Source of the DNA: Spodoptera frugiperda
Taxonomy: Eukaryota; Arthropoda; Insecta; Lepidoptera; Noctuidae
NCBI RefSeq assembly: GCF_023101765.2
Contig: NC_064218.1
Coordinates: 682,001-746,000 of the forward strand
Reading direction: 5' to 3'
DNA length: 64,000 nt
The stretch's first letter is position 1. Each line of letters opens with the position of its first letter. A model generated the notes under the pieces. The model saw only the letters and a list, made by a program, of their open reading frames with translations. It had not been told where the DNA came from and made no database searches. The position numbers were made by a program, and so were the translations under genes. Of the stretch, positions 44,914-57,323 are shown one piece after another.

Positions 44914-45180
44914 CATCAACAGCCACTGGCCACTGTTGACCAAATCTCCTTCTCGCACGGAAAAGGTTTGTGTAATAATCACCACGCTTGCTTAATGCGG
45001 GTTGGCGATTTTAAACTTATAATTAGAACTTAGAAGCCCAGGTTTCCTCACGGTGTTTCCTTTTGCCGTTTTTCAGTAGTGTTTAAATAATCTTAGAAAG
45101 TTAACCGAAAACTAGGAAACAGTCACATTAATACTAGCCGTAGTTAGGTTTCGAACTCGCTATGTCATAGTGGCCTGAAG
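44914..45180 (-). mobile_element. LINE 3' fragment, uninterrupted reference copy
   Basis: Read in reverse it gives AAACACCGTGAGGAAACCTG, TCTAAGTTCTAATTATAAGT, TTAAAATCGCCAACCCGCAT, CAAGCGTGGTGATTATTACA and ends GGCTGTTGATG. It is the same sequence as 19186-19568 without the Helitron, so it serves as the empty-site reference. Its distal part (45085-45155) also matches 39030-39110. Confidence 0.7.
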
Positions 45181-48005
45181 GCTTAAGACGCCGCTTTTCG
45201 TGCATATTTTGAGCGTAATAACAAAATTAAAAATATGCTTTGAGAAGTAACAATTTGAGTTGCTAGACAAGTGACCATAACACAAGTAATCTATCATAAT
45301 TATGATATTTCCACACTTGTGTCGCTGCGTATTTTTATCGAGCTTCCCAACGGAGTCGACATTTGACTGGTGACGCACTTTCGTTCGCCGTTTAGTCCTT
45401 CCTCACTTCGTGAATGTACAATGTCATAATATATCTTCATCCTCATCCTAGTGTACGCTTGGCCCCTTGCCAGGGTCCGTTTTACTGAACATTGGGGAAG
45501 TCATATTTCTGGAACATGTTGCCATCAGTATTTTAGGTAAATGTTACTCTTTTAATCATTTCTTGAGAAGCGTTTGCTTGATCTGAAGAATATATGTAGG
45601 TAGGTATGCATACATAAACTATGTAGGTATGTCAAGTAAGTCGATATAAAATTAATAGTTTTGGTCATCTTATTATTCATTACCTAGATTAGATTTTTTT
45701 GTAATTCATTGTGATTTTTAAAAGTATTAAGCAGCTGTTTGAGTTATATGTCTGTATGCCTGATGAAATTAAATATTTGCAATTTTAATATAAAATAGCA
45801 AAGACTTAGAAAGCATTAAATCCGTACTTTCTGAAAGATGTAGATAATTAAAGAAATAACATTGACAACGTCCGAAGTGTGTTTTTAGATAAGGGTAGCG
45901 TCAATATTTTTATCAATGGTCTTCAAGACAATAACGTCGTGCAACATTTAATGCAATACTGTATGATATCACGACAATTCCTTAAATGATTTCAGGTCAC
46001 CGGTTCAATGGACAGACGATAATTTATTTGCCACTAAAACCAAGAATCCTTTTGAAGAACAATGGTCCAATAAAACTGGTGTTATCGCAGTATCAGTTAG
46101 CAAGTTTATGGTTGCAATGATAATATTATCTCCTACTTCCCAATTCGTTTGCCTTTTCGTATACATTTATTTAATTATCAACTTTCAATTAAAGCTGTAG
46201 TAGAATAGATGAAAAGAAATTGTTGTTGAATCTGATAGCCAAATATTAAGCTGGTTCGATTAATTTATTCTACGTTAATTTAAGTGTATGTTAACAACAC
46301 ATGTGTAGGTAATGTGTAATTGTATGTTTGTCAACAAACCTGCAAAACAGGGAATAGTCTTAGTGTAAGGCAAGATTTTCTTTTAAGTTTTCTGCGATTG
46401 GTAAGTAGTTAGTGACCATGTCAGTTTAAAAACTTGTATGGTAAGTAGTTGTGTGTTATACAAATGTTTCCTTTTTTATTTTGTAGTGACTAACGATTTG
46501 TTGATCAAAAGAAATCTGTCCATCATAAGTTGTGTAGTTATTTTATGCAACAAATATAAATACTTTTTTATTTAGGTTTTAAGCTCATTTTATTAGTATT
46601 TTCCATTAATTATGTGGGATAGAAGCCGATAATGGCACGTTTCTAGCCCAAGATCACCAGCTACCATGACGTGCGGACAGGTGCTATGTCTCACAGTCAC
46701 ACATACCCTCACTGAGCCGTAATTATGCACATACTAAGTCCATGGCGTGACAAATAGTCACATTGTTCGTTTCTACATATTATATCATACTATGGGTTTG
46801 CCTGATGTTTTTCTATTGGTATTTTTTTTTGTATCCTCCTTTGTTTTTTCTTTGTTATCAAATTGTATTTGGTTATCTTACATAACTTACTGTTTAAATT
46901 AAGAATTTGTGTTAATTTTGAAAAAATAATTTTGGAACATAAAATTTAACCTTGATGTTTACTTGAGATTCGCATTTGGGATGACTAGTTGTAGCGCACT
47001 AATAACAATTAGTGAATCTAGAACCAAATATCTTCTTTTTGACTCTTTGTATTTTCTTGTAATAATAAAGCTGACATGTAAAACTTTATTAGTAGATACA
47101 AAACATTGGCAATGAACGTTCAATGTCATGCGGGCTGGAATTCCGTTTGTGGTGTAACGTTGAAAAAATCCGGAAGAGCGCGGCCTGAGTGCGCAAACGC
47201 ATGTTTTATGCTAATCAACACATAACTATGACAGAAAGCATTTCTATGTAGCATCCTTGTGACGCTGCCTGGCAGGTACCGCGTTCCGGGTGCGGCTTTA
47301 AGGATTTATACGATTGTCTCGACGTGGAAATGTAATAAATTGTGAAAAATGACTGCCATTATAGTCGATGCTGAAGGAATCAGAGGTGTTATGAAGGGTA
47401 GTGTTGCGAATTTGGCTTATTTGATCAAATATAGCTCTGGGTTCTAAAGTACTTCTTTTGAAATCTTGAAAATAAAAGGGTGCCATAAAATCTTACAGTA
47501 TTACAGCGTCCTTAGACCAAGGCAGACCAAACAGGACCAGCCTTTTTGTTATACCTAACTACCATTACCAGTTTATATTTGCATGACCAGTGATATCAGT
47601 AAATTATGCACTTTCTCTTTTTGGTTTCATGAGCAATGAAAACTTTATACCTATGGTTATGGAGTACAGTTTTATTGTATAGTGAAGACATGGAATCAGT
47701 GATATTACCACATAAAACCTTTACAGCGAGCGTTGGCAACATGCCTCCTTCCGCGTTTTGGTATGATTGTTCGCTCCACGGAATGACGTTAAACGGTAGA
47801 AAAGATTAAGATAAATGATCATAAACTAAACAATATTATGCAGTTTGAGTAGGTTCGAGAAGCAACACAAACGAGAAATAAAAATAATCGCACGCCACTT
47901 CTCAGCACCGCTGTAATATTCGTCATTCGGTCAATCACTCTAAGGAAAATATCAACTCATACATATAAATAACACGAATTCATCTCCGACCGCATCGCCA
48001 GCAAA
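45181..48005. other. Long unassigned stretch
   Basis: No gene is supported. A GC-rich patch at about 47145-47292 (GAGCGCGGCCTGAGTGCGC, GACGCTGCCTGGCAGGTACC) does not match any family here. A possible LINE remnant lies at 45437-45500. Confidence 0.4.
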
Positions 48006-48254
48006 ATGACGATCGCTAATTTGACAAACGTCAAAAAGGAGGAGAGCACACAACCTTGGAGAGCGCAGTTTACATTATGGTCCAGAAATAAACGGGCGCA
48101 CTTCCTTTTGATCTCAGTGAGACATGCGCTGGATATATGTGTCCGTAGCTCTGGACAGCAGTTTAGTGCTCCGCAGGCATTTCGAAATATACCCGATATT
48201 GCTCTCGATATTCTGCGCCTAGTTCCTGCATGCAAGCCAACACCAGCAATGTGA
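48006..48254 (+). CDS. Small open frame of uncertain reality, 82 codons
   Basis: ATG in a favourable context (AGCAAAATG) opens MTIANLTNVKKEESTQPWRA and runs to a stop after CKPTPAM. The stretch is GC-richer than its surroundings. No domain, signal peptide or membrane segment is recognised. The opposite strand is also open for 135 codons (48364-47957), opening on TTG just after an acceptor-like TTTTATTTGCAG and rich in Cys. The two cannot both be judged coding from sequence alone. Either could be an exon, or the GC-rich patch may be non-coding. Confidence 0.2.
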   Translation: MTIANLTNVKKEESTQPWRAQFTLWSRNKRAHFLLISVRHALDICVRSSGQQFSAPQAFRNIPDIALDILRLVPACKPTPAM

Positions 48255-50099
48255 TACAGGCGACACAAATATTCTAAATACTGTATTTCGTTCTGAGACG
48301 TTAGTATGTAGATCCTTAAATCTTTGATTTTATGTTTAGCTTTAGTAGTATTATGAAACTGCAAATAAAACTTCTATAAGAATTACGACTGCAATGAGGA
48401 TAGTTAGTTTGCTTTTTTCCTTATATTTTCTTTTATAAATATCTTAGTTTTTATTTGTATTTAATTTAGTTATGGGTATTTTGATTTGTTAGTTTTACTA
48501 AGAACTGTATATTTTTGTTGTAAAAGGTTTTATTGAGTCATAAAAACAGTGAATAAAATTGGTATGATGTAGGTACATATCTTGTAATATCACAAAACTA
48601 ACATGTCTACCGCAGTTAAACGTATGTAGAAAGTATAAAATGATAGTTTCTTTTATTGCAAGTATATTTTTAAACTGCAATAATAATACGAAAAAATGTC
48701 AAAGTCATCCACAGTCAGCCAAATTACTGGGTCATGTCAATGACATTATCGTACAGTTTAGACGAGTTAATTGTGTGTGCACTATTATTGTACAGTCATT
48801 AACTAAATTACTTTACGACGGATAAATCTTGCGACTCGCAGTGGTAGACTGTGGAGATGGCTATTGACTGGAGATAATTATATTATTATAGGTCTTATTA
48901 TAAACTGTATTGTATTTTCACCAGAATTCGAGGACTCTAGGATAGGTAGATGTTCTTGATAGATGTCGACTAAGGATTAAAGTAGTATTTCTGAATTTGA
49001 TACGTAACTATGCACTTAAAAGCGATCTAGTGGGTAAAGGTTATTGACCTCCTACATAAGAATAGCTTAGTAAGATGTCTAGTGTACATTATATGCTTCT
49101 TTAATTTACATTAAGCCTCGCAACTCAACCCTGAGGGGTCACCCACCCTTATCCAATAATAATCCTACCGAGGACGTTTCACTTGCGATCATTTACGTTG
49201 CAAACGTTAATAAGCTAAAGTTTTTTTGTTTCGTCTGCCGTGTATCCTGTGCAAGCTATCCGTCAATTTGCAACTCTGTTTATTCATTTAGGTGCTCGAT
49301 TCTGGGTGCTAAGAGACACATAGTGGATGTATTAAAATTGTATGAAGATTCATTAATATATACGTAAGATATTGTTGATTTTTCTGTGAATACTTTCGTA
49401 AAAAGCTTGAGGAAATTGTTCAAAATATTTTTACTGCCTACCGAGAAATGCATGTCACATGTTAAGCGATAGCCGAGAATTACAATAAATATTTAGAAGT
49501 GTAATCATGCCTACTAAGTATCAAAGAAATAATTTGTGTGTTCAGTTGAATTAACTAATTTCACGGAAGTGAATGGATTAGGCCATACGATTCTCCCCAT
49601 CTAATACTACCCAAGATATTATGTATGTACTTTTAACTACATAATATCTGCACATATTTGTGTGGAGTTAACCTTCTGTAGTTATATACACATTGTTGGC
49701 GATTATCGCAGTCTGTCACATTGGTCATGAACTCAGTAGAAACACAAGTGCCAAGTTCTGTTACACGCGATTTACTACTTCTGCTAACTGTACAGGGAAA
49801 ACGTAGCTAAAGTCGTGTTGATTTCCAGATTTTTGTATATCACACGTCGATCTAATTATCCTTATTCCTGTTAAACAGAAGTTACAGAACTTTTCGTAAC
49901 GCTGATGGCCAATACTATCTCCCCACCGCCACCTCAATATCTTCGCATCTCCGTACGATTGTAAATTTGCTGAAAAATCTAAAGCATGTCCGGCAACCGT
50001 GCCCGCAGCAATTTGGCGAAACTATTTGATCACCCTAAACATACCTTAAAGGGTCAATCCCTACATACTGAAGACAGTTAACAGTGTAAATGCAGAAAA
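48255..50099. other. AT-rich DNA without recognised gene
   Basis: No supported feature. A 61-codon frame at 48640-48825 starts with a hydrophobic MIVSFIASIFLNC but has no further support. Confidence 0.45.
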
Positions 50100-50250
50100 T
50101 TAATTTGGTGTAAAACTAAAGGGGTCCGCTGGGGCCGGAATCCAGCGCTGGCTAATGCGACGCCGAGTTGTTCACGCGACGTTTTTGGCAAACTCTCAAC
50201 TGTCACACGCATCGCACATGCCGACTACGGCCGCACTTGTACTGTACTAC
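50100..50250. other. GC-rich patch of unknown role
   Basis: CCGCTGGGGCCGGAATCCAG, CGCTGGCTAATGCGACGCCG, TTCACGCGACG and CGACTACGGCCGCACTTG form a CpG-dense block in AT-rich DNA with no repeat match in the window. Possibly a conserved regulatory element or unspotted exon. Confidence 0.3.
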
Positions 50251-52150
50251 AAGATAGGAGATATATCAAGATACATTCTTTTATATCTACGTTAAATATA
50301 TACATTGTTTTTTGAACTGGTGTATACTAGAAGGACATAAAACTATGCAGATTTAGTGGAAGATGGCCCGGAAAAGCAAGATGAAACTCGATTCCTAGTT
50401 TGAGTAAAGTATGTTAGGTTTTTGCTACTATCGAAAGTCTTCGACAAATAAAAAGTGTAACGTTTCATTTACATCACTAATTTTATTTATTCAAATTTAA
50501 AAAAGTTAAAACTCAAAATCTTTATTGGTCTCGGTGATCATAAAAAGACCTGTAACTACCATATATCAAAAGTCCACAAGAATTATTAAAATTATGACGT
50601 CAATCTAAATTGAGTCTAATATACCACAAATAAAAAAATAATACGTTTTTAAATCTCGTAGTATCGCTTTAAACACTCGAGTGTATAGTTGCCCTAAAGC
50701 GCGTTGCCAAGGAATTCGTATTCCGCGTGGGTCATATTAATCTCTTTCACATTTCGTGCTAGACTCCACATTATTGCCAAACGTAGCAACTAATAGTTGA
50801 AATTGTTCACTTTTAATTAATACGTCACTTGAACAGATTTTGGCTGACTGCAGTCGTTTCAAGTGTAATGAGAGACTTGGGTAGGCTCGCAAGAGTTATG
50901 TTGGTAGTTATCACTTCTTATCGTCGTACTCAGAGTCGTTTAATGGTTACTTAACCCAGTCTTTAGCAATTGTTTTCGGAACAAAATCGTTACTAAGGAA
51001 TAGTTTAAGTAATCATTAAATATCTCTGAGTGCGGTAGTTGACTTAAAGTCGTTTTTACTAAATGCAACTTAGCTTCAGTCAATTAATGACTAAAATATT
51101 GTGATTTTGGTACATCGTTCCCTGTGGTGAATAAATTGCTTTTCTTCCTTTCTTTCTTCGGAAAGTCTCCCATAAAACTAAAGTCATCATCGTCATCATA
51201 TCTTCCACAGGATATCCACTGCTGAACGTAGATCGACCGACTATAATAGACCTGCTAATTGCAACCATGAACAAAATAGCTAAAATCCATATCTCTTTGA
51301 ATTAAACCAATTTTAAAGGTCACGTAATATTATTAATCTTTAACTTAAACCCATAATTGACACTATTCTCTTTCGTTCCTCAAATTCTACGTAATTTGTT
51401 TTTTCTAACCGCAATTGCTCCGACCTTTCGCATTCAATTTTGGTTTGTGCTACCCACATCTAAACTCGGGAGGTTTGCCCACAAACCATGGGTGCCGTGA
51501 GTGACAGGCTAGCGTGGCGTGCCCAATAGTTTCCCTCATACACGCACGTCTAATTCCCATCGCCTTCCTCGTGACACTCGTTTTGGTTTTAATCTTACAA
51601 ACATGCAAACCTATTGTGGATTTGATATTTATTTTGAGAAGTTAAAGATTTGCATGTTTTAATATTTGTCTGGTAAGCTCAAAATTGTGTTTACATTAAC
51701 AGTGTGTGAGTTCTTTAGCATGCCAATTCCCAGTAAGTCTAAGTTTTAAAATTCTAAAGACACTAATTAAAAGCAAATTGTCATTCTGTCAAAACATACA
51801 AAAGCATTTGTTCGTCATCAAGAGAGGACAGCAGCCAGTAGTTTTCCAGTAACGTACCATAAATTGTAATTTATTAGAAAAGCCGCAAACATAATTTACT
51901 ACAAACTTATCATATTACCTCGATGGCGGTTCTTGGAAATAATAAAACATTGCGATGATAAGCAGAATTCAGTGTAAAGTGAATCATGGACCCGATAGCA
52001 TGTGACAGGGGTCAAGCGACGATTTAATGACTAAATTGTAGGGTTCTGGTATTGGTTCGGTGAGGTTTTCAAGATTGTACAACTAACTGCTAATAAGGTT
52101 GTGCAAACAATTTTATTATCTCGCTGATATCACTAAAGCAATATTCAAGT
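50251..52150. other. Mostly unassigned stretch
   Basis: A LINE 3'-type remnant lies at about 51187-51240 (CATCATCGTCATCATATCTT, ATCCACTGCTGAACGTAG). A GC-rich patch at about 51450-51580 is unassigned. No gene is supported. Confidence 0.4.
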
Positions 52151-52420
52151 GTGGGAGAGCCATGCTTATGATACCACCTCACAAAAAACCGACGTAAAAT
52201 AACACTTGTGTTGTGTTTCGTTGTGTGAGTGGGGTTATCGGAGGCCCAATCACCCCCCTTCCTAAACTTCCCAGTCCCTAATACCCCACAAACAATACCT
52301 CAAACCCTTAAATACGTAACCCTCAAAAAGGCCAGCAATGCACTTGTAACGCCCCTAGTGTCCCGGGTGTCCATGGGTGGCGGCGATTGCTTACCATCAG
52401 ATGATCCGTCTGCTCGTTTA
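52151..52420 (+). mobile_element. Family B repeat, near full length
   Basis: Runs from TGTGGGAGAGCCATGCTTAT through CAAAAAACCGACGTAAAATA, CCTTAAATACGTAACCCTC, GGCCAGCAATGCACTTGTAA and GTGTCCATGGGTGGCGGCGA to CCGTCTGCTCGTTTAC. A short deletion removes the GGCTCGACC segment. An open frame across it (52229-52510) is derived from the repeat and is not a gene. Confidence 0.85.
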
Positions 52421-53005
52421 CACCAAAATAGTGAAAAGTTTGCACCTCCGAATGATAAACTAAATATTTTAGTTTCAAAATCCTATAAACCTATTAAAAA
52501 TAAGTTATAATGAGAAAGTATATCTTATACCAGTCAATACACCACGCTTTCAAACGAAATAGACATTAGACATGACTTGAGGTAAATCAACAAAGTCGAA
52601 CAGTGAGCAAAGAAGTAGACTATATACAAGGTGTCGTCAAATGTTGACACAGACACCTCCCCTGTTGACTTTAGCATGTAGCCGGCAATTACAGGACCAA
52701 TTACTTATAGTATTGTCCCGCCGTAGTTTGTTGTTTGCTAACCAAGGAATTAATTCTCTGCATTGAACGGCTGGGATTTACTTAAGATGTGTTAAATGTA
52801 TCTCTATAGCTGAAGTATGTATGTAAGGATTATTGTGGAGACTGCAGAACGTTACCTACGTAACGTTCTGCAGTTTTTGTTTACTTTCATGTTATTTACT
52901 GTGGTTATTCGCACAAAAATTGCAATTAGAAAGGTTAAATTACGTTTAAACTTACTACTTTTAGCTTATAATATAAATAATATGTAGCTATATTTTTTAC
53001 AATAG
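52421..53005. other. Unassigned stretch with a perfect cruciform
   Basis: No gene seen; the palindrome at 52841-52874 is listed separately. Confidence 0.5.
52841..52874. repeat. Perfect 15-bp inverted repeat with 4-nt loop
   Basis: ACTGCAGAACGTTAC (52841-52855), loop CTAC, GTAACGTTCTGCAGT (52860-52874). Every base pairs. The loop is too short for a typical miRNA precursor. It could extrude as a cruciform, serve as a dimeric protein site, or reflect a foldback repair event. Confidence 0.8.
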
Positions 53006-53048
53006 GTGCAGTTTCCTGAAAAGGGGGTTTTCGGTTTTGGTAACAAAG
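53006..53048 (+). CDS. Candidate 43-nt internal exon
   Basis: Preceded by a T-rich acceptor (ATATTTTTTACAATAG) and followed by AAAG|GTAAGC, close to the consensus donor. The enclosed sequence is open in the frame VQFPEKGVFGFGNK, and that frame stays open to 53263. Nothing identifies a gene, and good splice-site pairs occur by chance in long AT-rich DNA, so this is a weak candidate only. Confidence 0.15.
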
Positions 53049-56000
53049 GTAAGCAGAGACGGGTAAACTACCCAGTGCTCAAGAAGGTGACAGGTCAACA
53101 ACACAGATCCATAGCCAGCATATCGCATCCTAATTCTCGGAAACATTTATCGCACGCACAGTGCGCCAACTCTTTTGTGTGGACAAAAACAAGTGCGAGA
53201 GAGACGAAAAAATTCGCAATCATTTTTCCATCAGGTACAATGGTCCACCGTTACCCGTTATAATGCAGGATGCTAAATAATTACACATTCATACACAAAT
53301 GAACGGTACTGTATTGATAATGGCACACTTACAGCCGTTTTGAAGAGCGTTGCACTGTGATCCGAGCGTTTGTTAAACTGTGGAAATTTTTCTGTATCTT
53401 TTTTTATTGTTGCCCACTGTGCAGCAGTTTCAGATGTGGGTTACGAATTTACGATACAATGACGTCTTGACACTTGATTGATATTGTATTTTTAGTGGAT
53501 TTTCGGAATTTGAGAAAAACATCTTACAATTTATATTAGTCAGCAGCTATTGAAGGTTTTAAAACATAACTAAGTTCCTATAAATTTTAAATACCGGTAA
53601 CAACAGACAATAGTAGAGTCTGCAAGTTGTATTAATAGTTAGTGCCGAATTTTCATTTAGCTACCTAATAATAATTTATTAAATTACTTTAAACCTCATA
53701 TTCGTCTGCTTTCAACAATACAAATAATGTGAAGATAAAAATCTTTCCGAAACTAAATCTTCTAAACACGTCCATGAGACAATACAACAAGCGCAAAAAA
53801 TGTGCTCGTAGCAAAAAGTTTTGCACAATAGCTATGCATAAAATCCAAGAGAATATCGTCTGTTCGTGGCGAGTAAACGTCCGCTCCGCCGAGTCGACGT
53901 CAAACGATAATTTGACAAGCAACGCCGCAGTATGGTATTATCTTATACACACGCTCTGAACTAGACGTGGTCTGTCTAGCCATTAAGTCGACTATGAATA
54001 TCGTTATTTGTTCCTTGTCACATGTGCTTGAATAACTTTAGTTTTTATTGAACTGCCAGGACTATTGAATTATCAAACGAAAATGGAAAATTAAATTGAT
54101 AAAATATGATGGTGGTCTGAATAGTGTACGAAATTGTGGTTCCCTTTACAGATTAGTGATTCTGTTATGGTATATAACAATGTGTGTAAAAATGTCAAAG
54201 TTGAAGGAACTATTTCAGTGATGTAGGTAGGTAATTTATATCTTATAGTTTTTATCCACTCAGATTCGTAATCTGATGCTGCTTCACTATCATTATGCTT
54301 AGGTGTATATATCTTCAGCAAGCTCTTGAATACAACAATTTAGACATATATTACCGATTCCTTAAAAAATTGAACGAGGTTTTTTGATATCATTATAATA
54401 ATGAGGTTATTTTGTTGATGACGAGGCAATCATTCCATCCAGAAAATGAGGGATACAGATGTACCACCATCTACTCAATCGTCACCATTAGGCTTAATTA
54501 AATAAATAATTTCTTCAATATTAAGATTAATAATGTAGGATACTTCACAGAACAAAAGCTGTCCTTGAGCCGGACTCACAGTGATTATGAAATTACTCCT
54601 AGTATCAAATTACTACTGCGTACCTCAACGTGGCTTATAATAGACATAATTGTTAGTTGCTCAGTTAAAAAGTCATATCAGTAATTTTCCTGGCTTTAGC
54701 TCTATTTAACGTTGCATGAGTCATTTTGTACTTTGTAAACATTATTGTTTTAATAACAATGGCTGTGTGTATTAGATTTATTAAGTATGAAATGTCTTAA
54801 TTGTGTTCTTCGTCAACTACCTTGGCAGTCTGGACTTTGGGTCGCCTCAACATGAGAGGAGTTTTTGGGGTTTACATCCAAGATACTTGGTAGATACAGT
54901 TTAAAAAAGTTCTGGTTTATTAGAGATAGATACTGCCCGGTATCTAAAAAATTGTTAAATAGAATATCCATTCCCTTATTCTTAGTAAATTAACCCTTAG
55001 TCTGTCGTTAGGATACCTAGGAGAAGACTAGAAGAGAGAGTGAAAAATATGTTCTTCCTCACCGTTACCATTAGCCAAATAATACTATTCAATCAGTAGT
55101 AAATATAATATTCGTTACCCCAATCTCGAATATCTGTTTGTAGAGAAAGTTCAGTTTAAAACTGTCACGTTGCACTACGCACATGTTGTCACCCATGTAA
55201 AGTTTCTACGCAGTGTTTTTGTTGGACAAGAAATTCAGTAAGTCAATTTGGAACAGACTTCAAAACAGTCGGGTGAAAAGAGAAGATATCTTTATGCATT
55301 ACAATTGTTAGAAATTTCCATACCTGTCCCATACACCAGAAACCCTTCTGAGCAATTGCTCAAAGGATTTAAGGTTTCCTGGTTTTAAGGTTTAGGACAT
55401 TCATATCACTGTTGTTAACGCCTAACTGGTAATTTGTTTTATGATGTATAATATGTCCTCAACCAATATAACCCTAATATAAAATGATAACTTTTTATGT
55501 AATTTCACTAGTAGACTTCTCCTTCTTTCTTCTCTGTGTGGTGATGAGAGTGCAATGCGCGGGCGGTGCCTCGTTGCACTCATTATTAGATAATTCGAGT
55601 TAATCTGCGCCTGCGCACCAATAGGTGTGGAGTTCGCTGAACTGCTAATAAATTGGACAAGTTGTTAGTTTAATGGCTTCATGTTTGTGCTGTTGACTGT
55701 TTATTCTTAACCACGGAATTAATCTTGCTGGTTCGTGGAAATCTGAAAATTGTTTTGCTGAAGCTAAGGTACACAGGTTAGGCAGGTACACATATTTGAA
55801 AAAATATTGGTACTAATGTATTTTGTAACATATAATATGATTAAGTATGACTGAAAAATATGAAAACTATTTGATTTGATGAAACTTTGTGAAATGACAG
55901 AAAAATCATGAATCACCATCTCAAGAATTCCACAAAATATTTCCCTAAAACAATGACACTTAACATAAAACGTATACCATGTACTCACTACTGCAATTCG

Positions 56001-56310
56001 CGCACAAGTTTACGTTTACGTTTGACGGCCGTACAAATCCGCTTACATTTCACGTGTTTACGTTACTGGTTACGCACCGTTTGTTCGGGCTATTTGCGAT
56101 TATTTATTACGGATTTAAATGAGAGTTCTCTTCAATCTCGTTATGTGTTTTGTTCGGGTATATAGACATTGTTTTATGTACTTTGTGATTCATAGCGCTG
56201 AATTCAATTCAGTGTTAGTCAATACAAATTTTACTTTACATTTATTCACGTTGAAAAAATGTTGAGTTTTATGATCGCAGATTCATATTATGTAGTCCGT
56301 TTGATAGGAT
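53049..56310. other. Long unassigned stretch
   Basis: No gene is supported. A GC-rich patch at about 55550-55635 (GCAATGCGCGGGCGGTGCCT, TCTGCGCCTGCGCACCAATA) and a CpG-containing one at about 53860-53935 have no match here. Overlapping open frames on both strands at 53689-53959 cancel each other as evidence. Confidence 0.4.
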
Positions 56311-56611
56311 ATTTTTTTGTGGTATAAGCCTTTAAACGAGCTGACGGATCACCTGATGGTAAGCAATTACCTCCGCCCATGGACACCCGGAACCCCAGAA
56401 GCGTTGCAAGTACGTTGCCTTTTGCGGGTTAGGAATTTAAAGGTTGTTGGGGAATCGGGAATTGGGAAGGGGGTTTATTAAACCTCAGATAGCTTCACTC
56501 ACATTATGAAACACAAATCAACCTTGTTTCGCGTCGGTTTTCTGTGAGGCCCTGGTATGATTCCGGTCGAGTCGACCCTCTCTTGCCAAAGCATGGCTCT
56601 GCCACACTTGA
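56311..56611 (-). mobile_element. Family B repeat, near full length
   Basis: In reverse it runs from CAAGTGTGGCAGAGCCATGC through the GGTCGAGTC..., AAACCGACGCGAAACAAGG, CCCAATTCCCGATTCCCC and CCGGGTGTCCATGGGCGGAG blocks to CACCTGATGG-complement and the ATAAA-type end. One of the three most complete copies. Confidence 0.88.
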
Positions 56612-57208
56612 ATTAAGTTATCCTACCTTTAATAACAACAGTCGTAGTGTATCGCCTACACTTACATACCTATATAGCAATAACTACAAAATTTTCAGCT
56701 TTCAAAAATTGCGGTCTTAATATCGCTTACAACATCTCAAGATTTCCACTCATCCATTGAATCCTGTATACATTGTAACACAACAATGAAGTAGATACAT
56801 AGTTCTCGTAAACAATTTACCGCATAACTTGTATACGTGTGCAAATAAAACGAAAAATGCTCGCCGATCGCAGATGCTGTGACTGAGATCGACACAAATA
56901 AACCGACGCGCAAAATTTACGACGCGCAGCGCACGTGGCGTTCACCGAGTTTTTTTATTGGCGCAATAAGTGATGGTATTGTTTCGTATTTATGCAATTA
57001 AATGTATTTATGGACAACCCTGTTTCTTTATTTGGTGTAGATGAAAATTGAGTTTTTTGGGTAGTGGAATTTTTGTTTTAGAGTTACTGCTCTGCTTACC
57101 TCGTCTAAGTATAGTAACTGAGCATAATTACTATAATTGTATAAACCTGGTTTATATTTACAATTTCTTCTACGTAGCTTAGTCCAAACAAAATAATAAT
57201 AAAATAGT
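56612..57208. other. Unassigned stretch with a GC-rich patch
   Basis: A CpG-dense patch at about 56860-56950 (CTCGCCGATCGCAGATGCTG, GACGCGCAAAATTTACGACG, CGCAGCGCACGTGGCG) matches no repeat in the window. CACGTG within it is a bHLH E-box core only if read in GCACGTGG. No gene seen. Confidence 0.35.
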
Positions 57209-57323
57209 TTTTTTATGGTATTGGAGGCAAACGAGCAGACAGATCACCTGATGGTAAGCAATCAGCGCCACTCATGTACAACCGCAACACCAGAGGAGAC
57301 ACAGATGCGTTACCGGCCTTATA
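57209..57323 (-). mobile_element. Family B repeat, 3' half sub-type
   Basis: Reverse copy: TTTTTTTATGGTATTGGAGG, CAAACGAGCAGACAGATCAC, CTGATGGTAAGCAATC, GCAACACCAGAGGAGACACA and GCGTTACCGGCCTTATAAAA. It ends at the same junction as the copies at 17458 and 58813. Confidence 0.8.

Noticed and set aside
52229..52510. 93-codon plus-strand gene
   Set aside because: Lies almost wholly in a family B repeat.
53689..53959. Gene at overlapping open frames on both strands
   Set aside because: Neither strand shows a domain or a good start, and both are equally open, so there is no evidence for either.
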